19,763 bases of DNA. It comes from JANXSF01 sp031394025 (lineage in GTDB: Bacteria > Acidobacteriota > Terriglobia > Bryobacterales > Bryobacteraceae). Numbering within the stretch: position 1 is the stretch's first letter; each line of letters starts with the position of its first letter. The notes beneath the pieces are model-generated. The model searched no databases and had not been told where the DNA came from. It worked only from the letters and a program-made list of their open reading frames with translations. Shown piece after piece: positions 7,404 through 15,200 of the stretch. The translations under genes were made by a program, and so were the position numbers. The stretch covers positions 1 to 19,763 of the forward strand of contig JANMWO010000546.1 in the NCBI GenBank assembly GCA_031394025.1, read 5' to 3'.

Positions 7404-8528
7404 ATGCGGCGATTCAAAATCGCTGTAATCGGTATTGCCATCATGGTCCTTTTGGCGCCGGTTCCAGCCAGTGCGGTTGTAAGCAAGAAGAAACGAGCAG
7501 TTGCCCCGAAAGCGAAAGTGGCTGCGTCGAAACGGAAAGTGATCCCCGTGGAAAACTGGAGAGAGCCTTCCTTCGCCGATTCCAGCCTGGGCGACAACAT
7601 TGAAGGGGAAGACCTTGTGGTGCGCAAAGCAGCCGTCGATGCGCTTGGCCCATTCAACGGAAGCATTGTTGTCAGCGACCCGCAAAGTGGTCGGATTCTT
7701 ACCATCGTCAATCAGAAACTTGGTTTGCGCGGCGGCTTTCAACCCTGTTCCACCATTAAGCTGGTTTGCGCCATGGCCGGTTTAAGCGAAGGCGTGATTG
7801 ACCGCAACAGTATGATCCGAGTGGATCGTTACTCGCGACTGAATTTGACCGAAGCGCTGGCCCATTCCAACAATCCTTATTTCGCCAATGTGGGCAGCAT
7901 GTTGGGATATGACCGCGTTACGCGCTATTCAAAGATGTTCGGCCTGGGCGAAAAAGCCGGACTGGATATCGCTGGTGAAAAAGCTGGTGATTATCCAACG
8001 GAAGCGCCCAAATACGGCGGAGTGGGCATGATGACCAGCTACGGCCTGGGCATCACCGTCACCCCGCTGGAACTGGCGTCCATCTTAGGGACAATTTCCA
8101 ACGGCGGCACCATGTATTATCTGCAATATCCCAAAAACGCTATGGAAATCGCCCGCTTCAAGCCCCGTGTGAAGCGCCTGTTGGACATTGGCGATCAGGT
8201 TCCAGAAATCAAACCAGGCATGATGGCCGCAGTGGAATACGGCACCGCTCGTCGCGCAGCGTATGATCCAAATGAACCCATTTTAGGGAAAACCGGAACC
8301 TGCACGGATAAGGATTCACCCACACATTTAGGCTGGTTCGGTAGCTTCAATGAAGTGGGACATAACAAGCTGGTGGTAGTGGTTTTGTTGACAGGCGGCA
8401 AGCAGGTGAACGGCGGAGTGGCCGCAGGAGTAGCGGGCAATGTCTACCGGAATCTGTCCCGTCAACAGTTCTTCGCCGCTGGTCCCATGCCCGGGCTGAC
8501 TGGGTTCACTGTAGCTGGCACCGAGTAA
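7404..8528 (+). CDS. Secreted penicillin-binding transpeptidase-domain protein
   Basis: The 374-residue protein carries the three active-site motifs of the serine transpeptidase/beta-lactamase fold: STIK with nucleophile Ser116 and Lys119, SNN at 155-157, and KTG at 296-298 followed by a GWFGSF strand. It begins with a signal peptide (MRRFKIAVIGIAIMVLLAPV, cleavage near ASA at about 24), then a strongly basic linker of about 25 residues. There is no glycosyltransferase or PBP dimerisation domain, so it is a stand-alone transpeptidase-type domain. It may be a low-molecular-mass cell-wall enzyme, a class D beta-lactamase-like protein or a sensor; the sequence does not decide. I chose ATG 7404 over the upstream ATG at 7347 because GAGGG sits seven bases before it and the signal peptide starts there. 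Confidence 0.88.
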   Translation: MRRFKIAVIGIAIMVLLAPVPASAVVSKKKRAVAPKAKVAASKRKVIPVENWREPSFADSSLGDNIEGEDLVVRKAAVDALGPFNGSIVVSDPQSGRILTIVNQKLGLRGGFQPCSTIKLVCAMAGLSEGVIDRNSMIRVDRYSRLNLTEALAHSNNPYFANVGSMLGYDRVTRYSKMFGLGEKAGLDIAGEKAGDYPTEAPKYGGVGMMTSYGLGITVTPLELASILGTISNGGTMYYLQYPKNAMEIARFKPRVKRLLDIGDQVPEIKPGMMAAVEYGTARRAAYDPNEPILGKTGTCTDKDSPTHLGWFGSFNEVGHNKLVVVVLLTGGKQVNGGVAAGVAGNVYRNLSRQQFFAAGPMPGLTGFTVAGTE

Positions 8529-8552
8529 GTTTTTCCTGATCAATGCTTAGTT

Positions 8553-8578
8553 GCGGAGTTCCGATTCGCGAATTCCGC
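8553..8578 (+). terminator. Hairpin downstream of the transpeptidase gene
   Basis: GCGGAGTTC (8553-8561) pairs with GAATTCCGC (8570-8578), nine pairs including one G-T, around an eight-base loop. It lies 24 bases after the stop at 8528. No T-run follows, so it is at best a non-canonical terminator or an mRNA-stabilising structure. Confidence 0.35.
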
Positions 8579-8635
8579 CACTAAGAACCACTAAATAAGC
8601 CTGTTGGTCGCCACTGATTGAGGCGGTCCACGCTG

Positions 8636-8641
8636 TATAAT
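8636..8641 (+). promoter_or_regulatory. -10-like TATAAT overlapping the annotated sulfatase start
   Basis: TATAAT occupies 8636-8641 and shares its last two bases with the ATG at 8640. If it is the -10, transcription would start near 8648-8649, exactly at an in-frame GTG at 8649, seven bases downstream. That would give a leaderless GTG start and shorten the protein by three residues. I see no convincing -35. Confidence 0.35.
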
Positions 8642-10097
8642 GCAAAGCGTGACTACCAGCCGTAGAGACATGCTGAAGACTCTTGCCGCAGCGCCCATGG
8701 CTTTGCAGGCACAGAGCTCGAAAACTCCTAATCTCTTATTCATCCTTTCGGACGATCACAGTAGTCCGTACCTTGGTGCCTATGGCGCCACCTGGATGTC
8801 TACTCCCAACCTGGATCAGTTTGCGCGTGAGGGGATGCGGTTCGACCGTGCTTTTACTGCTGCTCCGCAATGTGTCCCTTCGCGAACAGCACTGATGACC
8901 GGACGTTCCCCTGTGGCCGCGCGCATGGGCCGCTTCAGTTCTCCATTGCCGAAAGACATTGTTACTGCTCCCGAAGTGCTACGGACCAAAGGATATTACA
9001 CAGGCGTTTGCGGCCGCTATTTTCATTTGGACGGTGTCATTAATCCGTCGCCAGTGACAGAGCAGGTGTATGAACGGAACCAGATGCGTTCCTGGAAATC
9101 GCGCGTAGATTTCATGAATATTTCGTCGCAAGGGCCGACCCCGCAACTGCTGGATGAATTTCTGGGTCAAGTGCCGCAGAATAAGCCTTGGTTCTTTTGG
9201 ATTAACTACAACGATCCGCACCATCCCTGGGATAGCGATGCGGGGAAAGTGGATCCGGCGAAGATCAAACTACCACCTCACTTACCTGATTTACCGGGCG
9301 TCCGAGATGATTTGGCGCGCTATTGCGGGGAAGTGGAGCGGGCGGATAAATCCTTTGGTGACGCCATGACGGTGCTCCGCAAACGCAACCAGGAAGCCAA
9401 CACTTTAGTAATTTTTATGGGCGATAACGGCATGGCATTCCCCCACGGCAAAGGATCACTCTACGATCCCGGAGTGAACGTTCCACTGATTGCCCGCTGG
9501 CCTGAGCACATTAAACCTGGGGTAACAAAGACTCTAATTTCCGGTGAAGATTTGGCGGCAACGTTTATGGATGCCGCTGGAGCTGAGTTTCCAAGAGGTG
9601 TTTCCGGACGCAGCTTTTATCCTTTGCTGATCGGCGGAAAGTATGAGCCGCGGGAATATGTATTCAGCGCGCGATTGCACCATGGCGGTGCTGAATTCAC
9701 TTCAGAAACAAAGTCTTCTACGTTCGATCTTTCACGCTCGGTTCGTAACAATCGTTATAAGTTGATCTATAACTTGACGCCGCAAATGGAATATTGGCCA
9801 GTAGATAGCGGACAGGATCCGGGTTGGCAACAGATGGTGGCGGCACACAAAGCGGGTACTCTGAAGCCTGAGCATGACCGAGCTTATTTCCAGCGTCCGC
9901 GTCCAGTTTTAGAGTTATATGACTTGGACGTGGATCCAGGCGAGTTGAATAACATCGCTGGGCAAGCTGAATTCAACGATACGCAGCAAACCTTAATGGC
10001 CGCATTGCAGGAAAAACTAATTACTGATTACGATTTTGTCCCGCCAGTACTCAATGAAGCCAAGCCACGACCGGTGGCGAAGAAGAAAGGTCGCTGA
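8640..10097 (+). CDS. Tat-exported type I sulfatase (formylglycine-dependent), N-sulfoglucosamine sulfohydrolase-like
   Basis: The 485-residue protein has the sulfatase signature CVPSRTALMTGR with Cys78 as the residue converted to formylglycine (C-x-P-S-R, residues 78-82). Metal-binding residues are visible: Asp38-Asp39 in FILSDDHS and Asp262-Asn263 in MGDNG, with HGKG at 269-272. The start TTSRRDMLKTLAAAPMALQA is a twin-arginine signal, so it acts outside the cytoplasm and would need a formylglycine-generating enzyme, not seen here. The spacing and the region LVIFMGDNGMAFPHGKGSLY..GVNVPLIARWPEH resemble heparan N-sulfatases (sulfamidases), so a sulfated or N-sulfated glycan is a plausible substrate; this is inference. 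The tail is basic (AKKKGR). There is no Shine-Dalgarno, and an in-frame GTG at 8649 is an alternative start behind a TATAAT. It appears to be a single-gene unit. Confidence 0.93.
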   Translation: MQSVTTSRRDMLKTLAAAPMALQAQSSKTPNLLFILSDDHSSPYLGAYGATWMSTPNLDQFAREGMRFDRAFTAAPQCVPSRTALMTGRSPVAARMGRFSSPLPKDIVTAPEVLRTKGYYTGVCGRYFHLDGVINPSPVTEQVYERNQMRSWKSRVDFMNISSQGPTPQLLDEFLGQVPQNKPWFFWINYNDPHHPWDSDAGKVDPAKIKLPPHLPDLPGVRDDLARYCGEVERADKSFGDAMTVLRKRNQEANTLVIFMGDNGMAFPHGKGSLYDPGVNVPLIARWPEHIKPGVTKTLISGEDLAATFMDAAGAEFPRGVSGRSFYPLLIGGKYEPREYVFSARLHHGGAEFTSETKSSTFDLSRSVRNNRYKLIYNLTPQMEYWPVDSGQDPGWQQMVAAHKAGTLKPEHDRAYFQRPRPVLELYDLDVDPGELNNIAGQAEFNDTQQTLMAALQEKLITDYDFVPPVLNEAKPRPVAKKKGR

Positions 10098-10109
10098 CTT
10101 AAATTGACT

Positions 10110-10187
10110 TTCGAAGTTAGTGCTTTCGGGTCATTATCCAGAAGAAGGGAAGGACCGGTAGGGATGCCGGTCCCACTAACTTCCGAA
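10110..10187. repeat. Nested inverted repeat, intergenic hairpin element
   Basis: TTCGAAGTTAGTG (10110-10122) pairs with CACTAACTTCCGAA (10174-10187) apart from one bulged base. Inside it a second stem, GGACCGG (10152-10158) with CCGGTCC (10167-10173), directly abuts the outer right arm. The unit lies between the sulfatase stop and the next gene. It may be a REP-like element or act as a bidirectional terminator, though no T-run follows. Confidence 0.55.
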
Positions 10188-10193
10188 GTTATA

Positions 10194-10205
10194 GCCCCAT
10201 GGGGC
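10194..10205. other. Perfect 12-bp palindrome GCCCCATGGGGC
   Basis: This perfect palindrome lies 28 bases before the ATG of the second SDR gene and 20 bases before its Shine-Dalgarno. It could be a regulator binding site or part of the preceding structured region. The function is unknown. Confidence 0.4.
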
Positions 10206-10233
10206 CCAGCACTGTTGAGACAATAGGAGCACG

Positions 10234-10983
10234 ATGAAGAAAATTGCTCTCATAACAGGGGCTGGCAGCGGTATTGGCCGCGCTTCGGCACTGGCGCTGC
10301 AAGGCGCTGGATATGACGTTGTACTTACCGGTCGGCGAGAAGAGGAATTGCAGCGCACCGCAGAGATGGGCATACCCGGAGGAGGAACTTTGCTTCCATT
10401 CCCCGCAGACATCAGTCAGCCCAATGCGGTAACAGCACTGTTCGATAAGATCAAACAAACCTTTGGGCGGCTAGATGTTTTGTTCAACAATGCCGGTATG
10501 GGCGCACCGGCCATCCCTATGGATGAGTTGACGTTTGAACAGTGGAACAATGTGGTTGGTGTGAATCTTCACGGAGCGTTTCTGTGCGCGCAGCATGCCA
10601 TGCGATTGATGAAAACACAGCGGCCAATGGGCGGGCGCATCATCAATAACGGCTCCATTTCTGCTCAGACTCCTCGACCAAATTCAGCACCTTATACTGC
10701 CACCAAGCACGCCATTACCGGGCTTACAAAAAGTATTTCGTTGGATGGCCGAGCCTTCGATATCGCCTGCGGCCAAATTGACATTGGCAACGCTGCGACA
10801 GAGATGACCCAGCGTATGACCGCCGGAGTTCCGCAAGCCAATGGCACCATGATGGTGGAACCGCGCATGGATGTGCGTCATGTTGCCGATGCTGTTTTGA
10901 TGATGGCGAACTTGCCGTTGGAAGCGAATGTGCAGTTTATAACTGTGATGGCGACAAAGATGCCGCTAGTGGGGCGCGGATAG
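10234..10983 (+). CDS. Short-chain dehydrogenase/reductase (SDR), second copy type
   Basis: The 249-residue product is a classical SDR: TGAGSGIG at residues 8-15, NNAG at 85-88, and catalytic Ser141, Tyr154 and Lys158 (YTATK). It differs clearly from the SDR at 6546; its C-terminal part (GQIDIGNAATEMTQRMTAGV and RHVADAVLMMANLPLEANVQ) resembles SDRs whose substrates are unassigned, so I give no substrate. The ATG at 10234 is preceded by AGGAG at 10225-10229, four bases away, a clear ribosome binding site. The 3' end overlaps the convergent minus-strand gene by 47 bp. It is probably cytoplasmic and transcribed alone, since structured DNA separates it from the sulfatase gene. Confidence 0.92.
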   Translation: MKKIALITGAGSGIGRASALALQGAGYDVVLTGRREEELQRTAEMGIPGGGTLLPFPADISQPNAVTALFDKIKQTFGRLDVLFNNAGMGAPAIPMDELTFEQWNNVVGVNLHGAFLCAQHAMRLMKTQRPMGGRIINNGSISAQTPRPNSAPYTATKHAITGLTKSISLDGRAFDIACGQIDIGNAATEMTQRMTAGVPQANGTMMVEPRMDVRHVADAVLMMANLPLEANVQFITVMATKMPLVGRG

Positions 10984-11848
10984 CGGCTGAAACGGCGCTG
11001 GCCAAGGCTCCCAAAGCTGTTGCTATGTCAATTTGTGTAACTGAGGAAACATTGATTTGAGTAACATCTAACCCGGCAACAGCCCTTTCCGATGTAATGA
11101 CCACCGGTCGCATTCTGTGTATGGCATAGAAATTCAAACGGTCTAGCCGCCCTCCTTTTATCAGCGAAAGTTCCGCGTAAAGCAGTAACCAATCATCCTC
11201 AAAGTTAGGTTCGTGCGTGATGACATGTCGCGCATCCAGCAAGGATACTAAGGACAGCGCTGCACGGTGGCGTCCCTCACCGGTTATCAAAAGCGGTCCC
11301 GCAGGTTCAACCTGACAAATGGTTTTGATGAGCCACTTAGTAAGTGGCTCCGCAGCATCCTCACCCATACTCTGCGCTAGAAGAGCTTGTAATGAGGCGT
11401 TAGCGTGGATAGGTTTTGGAATGGGGAGCCGCGTTTCTGGATAACGAAAGTGTAAGTAGTCTGGAGTATCTTCCACTTCCCAGCCTTCGTTGGTGATTTT
11501 GAGGCAATGCCCCGAATCGCACCCCAGATGGAAGTGAATATTTCCACCCGCTGTACGAAACATGCGCAGCGCAACCTGACGGTTTTCATCTTCGCAATTG
11601 GAAGAATCGCGATGCCTTGCTTTGATTGTGAAATTAAGAATTGCTGGTGTGGGCAGCAGTCCAAGCTTTTCCTCGGACATTGCGCATAGCCAACTTTGAT
11701 AGGCTTTGGAACCCAACGGAACGGGTCTGCTGGGGGATGTACCACGGGGAAGCAGGGCCCAGGATTCGCCGGGCGGGGAATCAAAAACCGGTGCTGCCAG
11801 GGCCGCTTCGTAAAGCTTTCTTCGGGGATCGGAGTTCATTTGCTGCAT
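10937..11848 (-). CDS. Hypothetical protein resembling mobile-element ATPases, P-loop eroded
   Basis: I do not recognise a characterised homologue. The layout recalls a group of phage/plasmid-type ATPases. A β-rich section (GGNIHFHLGCDSGHCLKITN, then GWEVEDTP..LHFRYPETRLPIPKP) precedes a region where GP.LITGE leads into what should be a Walker A. Here the loop reads GEGRHRAALS (residues 190-199) instead of a GxxGxGK(S/T) sequence, so ATP binding is unlikely. RPVVITSE later corresponds to a strand before the arginine-finger region. At 303 residues it is shorter than I would expect for such ATPases, and the C-terminus is low-complexity Ala/Ser. I chose ATG 11848 because AGAGG lies six bases upstream; the frame extends to an ATG at 11899 without a ribosome site. 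It may be a decaying gene. Confidence 0.6.
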   Translation of the reverse strand: MQQMNSDPRRKLYEAALAAPVFDSPPGESWALLPRGTSPSRPVPLGSKAYQSWLCAMSEEKLGLLPTPAILNFTIKARHRDSSNCEDENRQVALRMFRTAGGNIHFHLGCDSGHCLKITNEGWEVEDTPDYLHFRYPETRLPIPKPIHANASLQALLAQSMGEDAAEPLTKWLIKTICQVEPAGPLLITGEGRHRAALSLVSLLDARHVITHEPNFEDDWLLLYAELSLIKGGRLDRLNFYAIHRMRPVVITSERAVAGLDVTQINVSSVTQIDIATALGALASAVSAAIRAPLAASLSPSQL

Positions 11849-12064
11849 TACTTGCCTCTGCATGGAGGGTAGTGGTTGCAGCAAGTAACCAACGCACATC
11901 AGGAGTTTGAAATGGAGGAGTAAGTTGAATTACAAGGAGTTAGCGGGTGGAAATAGATTTGTTCTGATTGTGACTCACTAACTGGGGTTTAGCGATTCGC
12001 AGAGGATGTACATTTAGAGGCGATGGTTTACTGGACCTGGAGATTTGTTGGTGGAGCAGCCATT

Positions 12065-12266
12065 CAGCCTAATGTCACTTAGTTTGCCGGAACTGGACAG
12101 CTTTAAATTGTTGTTATCAGCGTGCATCTGCGTCCATCAGCGGCCATTGATCTGGGCCGCTGATGGTCGCCGAGGCACGCTGATAACAAACAATTAAGCC
12201 AGAGATTATCCCAGCGAGGGTTGGAAATTCTACAGGGATGCTGGAAAACTAAGTGGCATTGGGCTG
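12065..12266. mobile_element. MITE-like element with 21-bp terminal inverted repeats
   Basis: The ends at 12065-12085 (CAGCC.AATG.CACTTAGTTT) and 12246-12266 (reverse complement of the same, on the plus strand AAACTAAGTGGCATT...) match in 19 of 21 positions. They enclose about 160 bp without a reading frame, mostly a long hairpin. Size, terminal repeats and lack of coding sequence fit a miniature inverted-repeat element mobilised in trans. I could not identify a target-site duplication. The right end is 22 bp from the TonB receptor stop codon. The remainder of the gene-free stretch (11849-12064) holds the likely promoter region of the minus-strand hypothetical gene and nothing else I can name. 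Confidence 0.65.
12104..12197. repeat. Long nested hairpin with 10-base internal periodicity
   Basis: TTGTTATCAGCGTGC (12111-12125) is a perfect inverted repeat of 12175-12189, extended outward with one bulge to about 12104 and 12197. Inside, CCATCAGCGGCC (12134-12145) pairs perfectly with GGCCGCTGATGG (12155-12166) around a nine-base loop. The left arm is built of three ten-base units: TATCAGCGTG, CATCTGCGTC and CATCAGCGGC. It forms the core of the MITE-like element. Confidence 0.8.
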
Positions 12267-12288
12267 GGAAGCCTGTCCCCCTTCCGCC

Positions 12289-15200
12289 CTAAAATGCGAA
12301 GCGCAGCCCCAACTGCAGCCGTCGTGGATCGAACGCTGATGTGAATCCTAATGGCTGACTTGGTGTTCTATCGTCCCGACCAGAAAGATTGAACGGTCCT
12401 GAAATCAGGCCCACCGTGTTATTCACACTTCCATAATTCAGGCGATTCAACAGATTAAACGCTTCCCCCATGAATTCCAAACTCTTCTTTTCCCCAAGGG
12501 CGAACTTCCTGGTCAAGCGCATATCAAACGTGGCGAACGAAGGTCCAATCCCCGTGTTGCGACCGGCAAAAATTGGGCGATCCGTTGTGTTGTGACGATC
12601 ATTATTAATTTCTGTGCCTGATAGCAGATTGAACGGTCGTGAGCTGTTATAACGAACAATCGGCGTAAACAGGAAACCACGGAGCAGGTTTTTACCAGCC
12701 CCAGAGCTTTGCAGCACCGCGTACAAAACAATTTTATGTCGCTGGTCGAAGCTTGATAGTGCGCGTTCCGCTCGTCGATTCAACTGATCGTTTGCCTGGA
12801 AGTCGGTATTGTAATCCACCGTTTCATCAATCACTTTGCTGAACGTATAGTTAAACGAAATCATCGCGCTGCGATTGAAGCGTCGGGTGGCTTCCACTAT
12901 CATGCCGTGATAAAACGAGTTGGCTGTGGATTCATACACGTTGTCCTGAAACAGCAGTGGGTTCTTGAAAAATGCGGCCCCGGTAGGGTTAGTTGGCGTT
13001 GGACCCCAATCACGAATTCCCTTGGCCGGGTTCACCGGAGCGTCCAGCAAATTATCGTCATGAGAAGTGGTCAGCTTGGCCCCACGGACAAAAACATAGC
13101 TGACTCCGAAAGAGAAGTTCTTCGCAATTTCCCGTTCAATGCCAAAGCTGGCCTGTTGCGCATAAGGATTTGTGTAATCCTTCGATGGACGAAAAATCAC
13201 GGTCAGCGGCGGACGTGGACCGCTGTTGCTGATGTTGATGCCGAACTGCCGTAAATCAGCCGCAGTGATGGGTTTCAGCGGAGTGGGAATGCCGATGACA
13301 CCTTGTGCCCGCAGTGTGCTGAAAATGTTGATGGGTCCGGTGACCGCCGCCGGAGCTGCCGCGTTCAGTGTGGTTAGAACTTGTGCGATCTGCCGGTAGC
13401 CGTCAATTTCATTCAGTGCGTTCACAACGTAATCAATTTGGAAATCGATGGGCGCATAGAACAAACCGTATCCACCACGAACGATTGTCTTATGATCCTT
13501 GAAGGGATCCCAGGCAAATCCGCCACGGGGGCCAATGCTTTTATGGGACGTAGGCAGCGGCTCTTTACGATTGTCCACTTCATAACGCACGCCCAGGTCG
13601 AAAGTCAGGTTAGAAGCCACCTTCCAACTATCCTGGACAAAACCGGCGACCAAAGGGATACTGCGACCTTTTACCAATCCATCGCCAAACCCTTGTTGAT
13701 AGCTTTGCGCCAAGCCCAAGTTGAAGGCTTGCAGGGACGTGATGGAAGTACTTGCCAGGGCCGGATTCACTAGCCCTCCAGGCAGTGCGCCAAAGGTAAA
13801 ACGACCGCTCATAAAAGTTTTGGAGTCAGAATTTGTAACTCGATTGGCGTAGTAAAACCCCGTCTTCACATTGTGCTTTCCCTTCACCCAGCTCAAGTTA
13901 TCAACCAGGTCGGTACGACGAGCCAGAGTGCGCGAAGGCAGGAACCGGTCACGATTGAATAAGCCGAATCCGGCGATTTCCAAGGCCGGTCCAAACTTGT
14001 CGTTGGATTCCGTGCGGAAATCGTAATAGTTGTACTGCAACCGCAATTCGTTCACCATCGACGTCGAAAAAGTGCTGGTCCAACTGGCCAGCGTTGTGGA
14101 ATCAAAATACTCCTGCACGAAGCCGCGGGAAAAGCCCACCAGTGCCCCAATGCCCTCATTCGTTTCGAAGATCTGCGAGACGTTCTGCCGGAATGAAAAG
14201 ATATTTTTATCGTTCATGCGGTAATCCATGCGGAAGAGGCCTTTGTGGTCATCCGTTTCAAACGGGAAAATTCCGCTGTTCAAACGGAACATTTCCTGCA
14301 CTGCAGGCGGGGTGCTGAGCGCAGGTCGTAACTGGGCCTGGGCCGCTGCGGGCAGTTGATTCAGAATTGCGTTCTGCGCAGGGGTTGGGCCAAAAATGGC
14401 ATTGTCGGTCAATACCGGAACAGTACGCCGTTCGCGACGCCGCAGCCCTTCGTAACTGAGAAAGTAGAACAGCTTGTCCTTTGCAATTGGCCCGCCGATG
14501 GTGGCACCGTATTGCTGACGATTGGAATCGGGCTTAATGCGACTTACCTTTGTTCCATCGTAGACAAGGGCAAAAGGATCGGTGGCATCTAACGATTGAT
14601 GGCGGAAAAATCCAAAGGCCGAACCATGCAAGTCATTCGACCCGCTCTTGGTTAAAATGTTCACCACGCCGCCGCGTGCAGATCCGTGTTCGGCGGAATA
14701 ATTGGTGCGGTTCACTTGGAATTCCTGCACTGCTTCCTGGCTGACGGTGGGCCGGACTCCGCCTCCAGGATCGTTGGAATCTCCGCCATCCACATTCACG
14801 CTGTTGCCCCGGCCGTTCGATCCGTAAAAGGAAATTCCGCTATCGGGAGTTTGCTTCACGCGGAAGCTATTGGCATCGGCCAGGGCCTTGGAATCGGCGA
14901 TGCCTGGGGCTAATAGAGAGAAGGTCAGATAGTCACGACGGTTGATGGGCAGGTTGCGAATTGCCACTTCGTGAATGGTATTGGATTGCTGCGTTCGCTC
15001 TGTTTCGACTAGGGCCACGTCGCTAGTGACTTCAATCACCTCACTCGTCTGACCAAGCGCCAATTGCAGATTTAACGAGGCAACTTGCCCAACGGTCACT
15101 TCCACATTTTTGCGGATTGCTGAACTGAAGCCGGTCTTTTCAACCCGCACTTCGTAGAGTCCTGGAATGACCAATGGAAAGCGATAGCTGCCTTCGCCAT

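Noticed and set aside
12111..12189. CRISPR array
   Set aside because: The repeated units are ten bases long and arranged as an inverted pair without spacers; no cas genes are present.
12045..12290. Target-site duplication flanking the MITE-like element
   Set aside because: I compared the bases outside both terminal repeats and found no convincing short direct repeat, so none is claimed.
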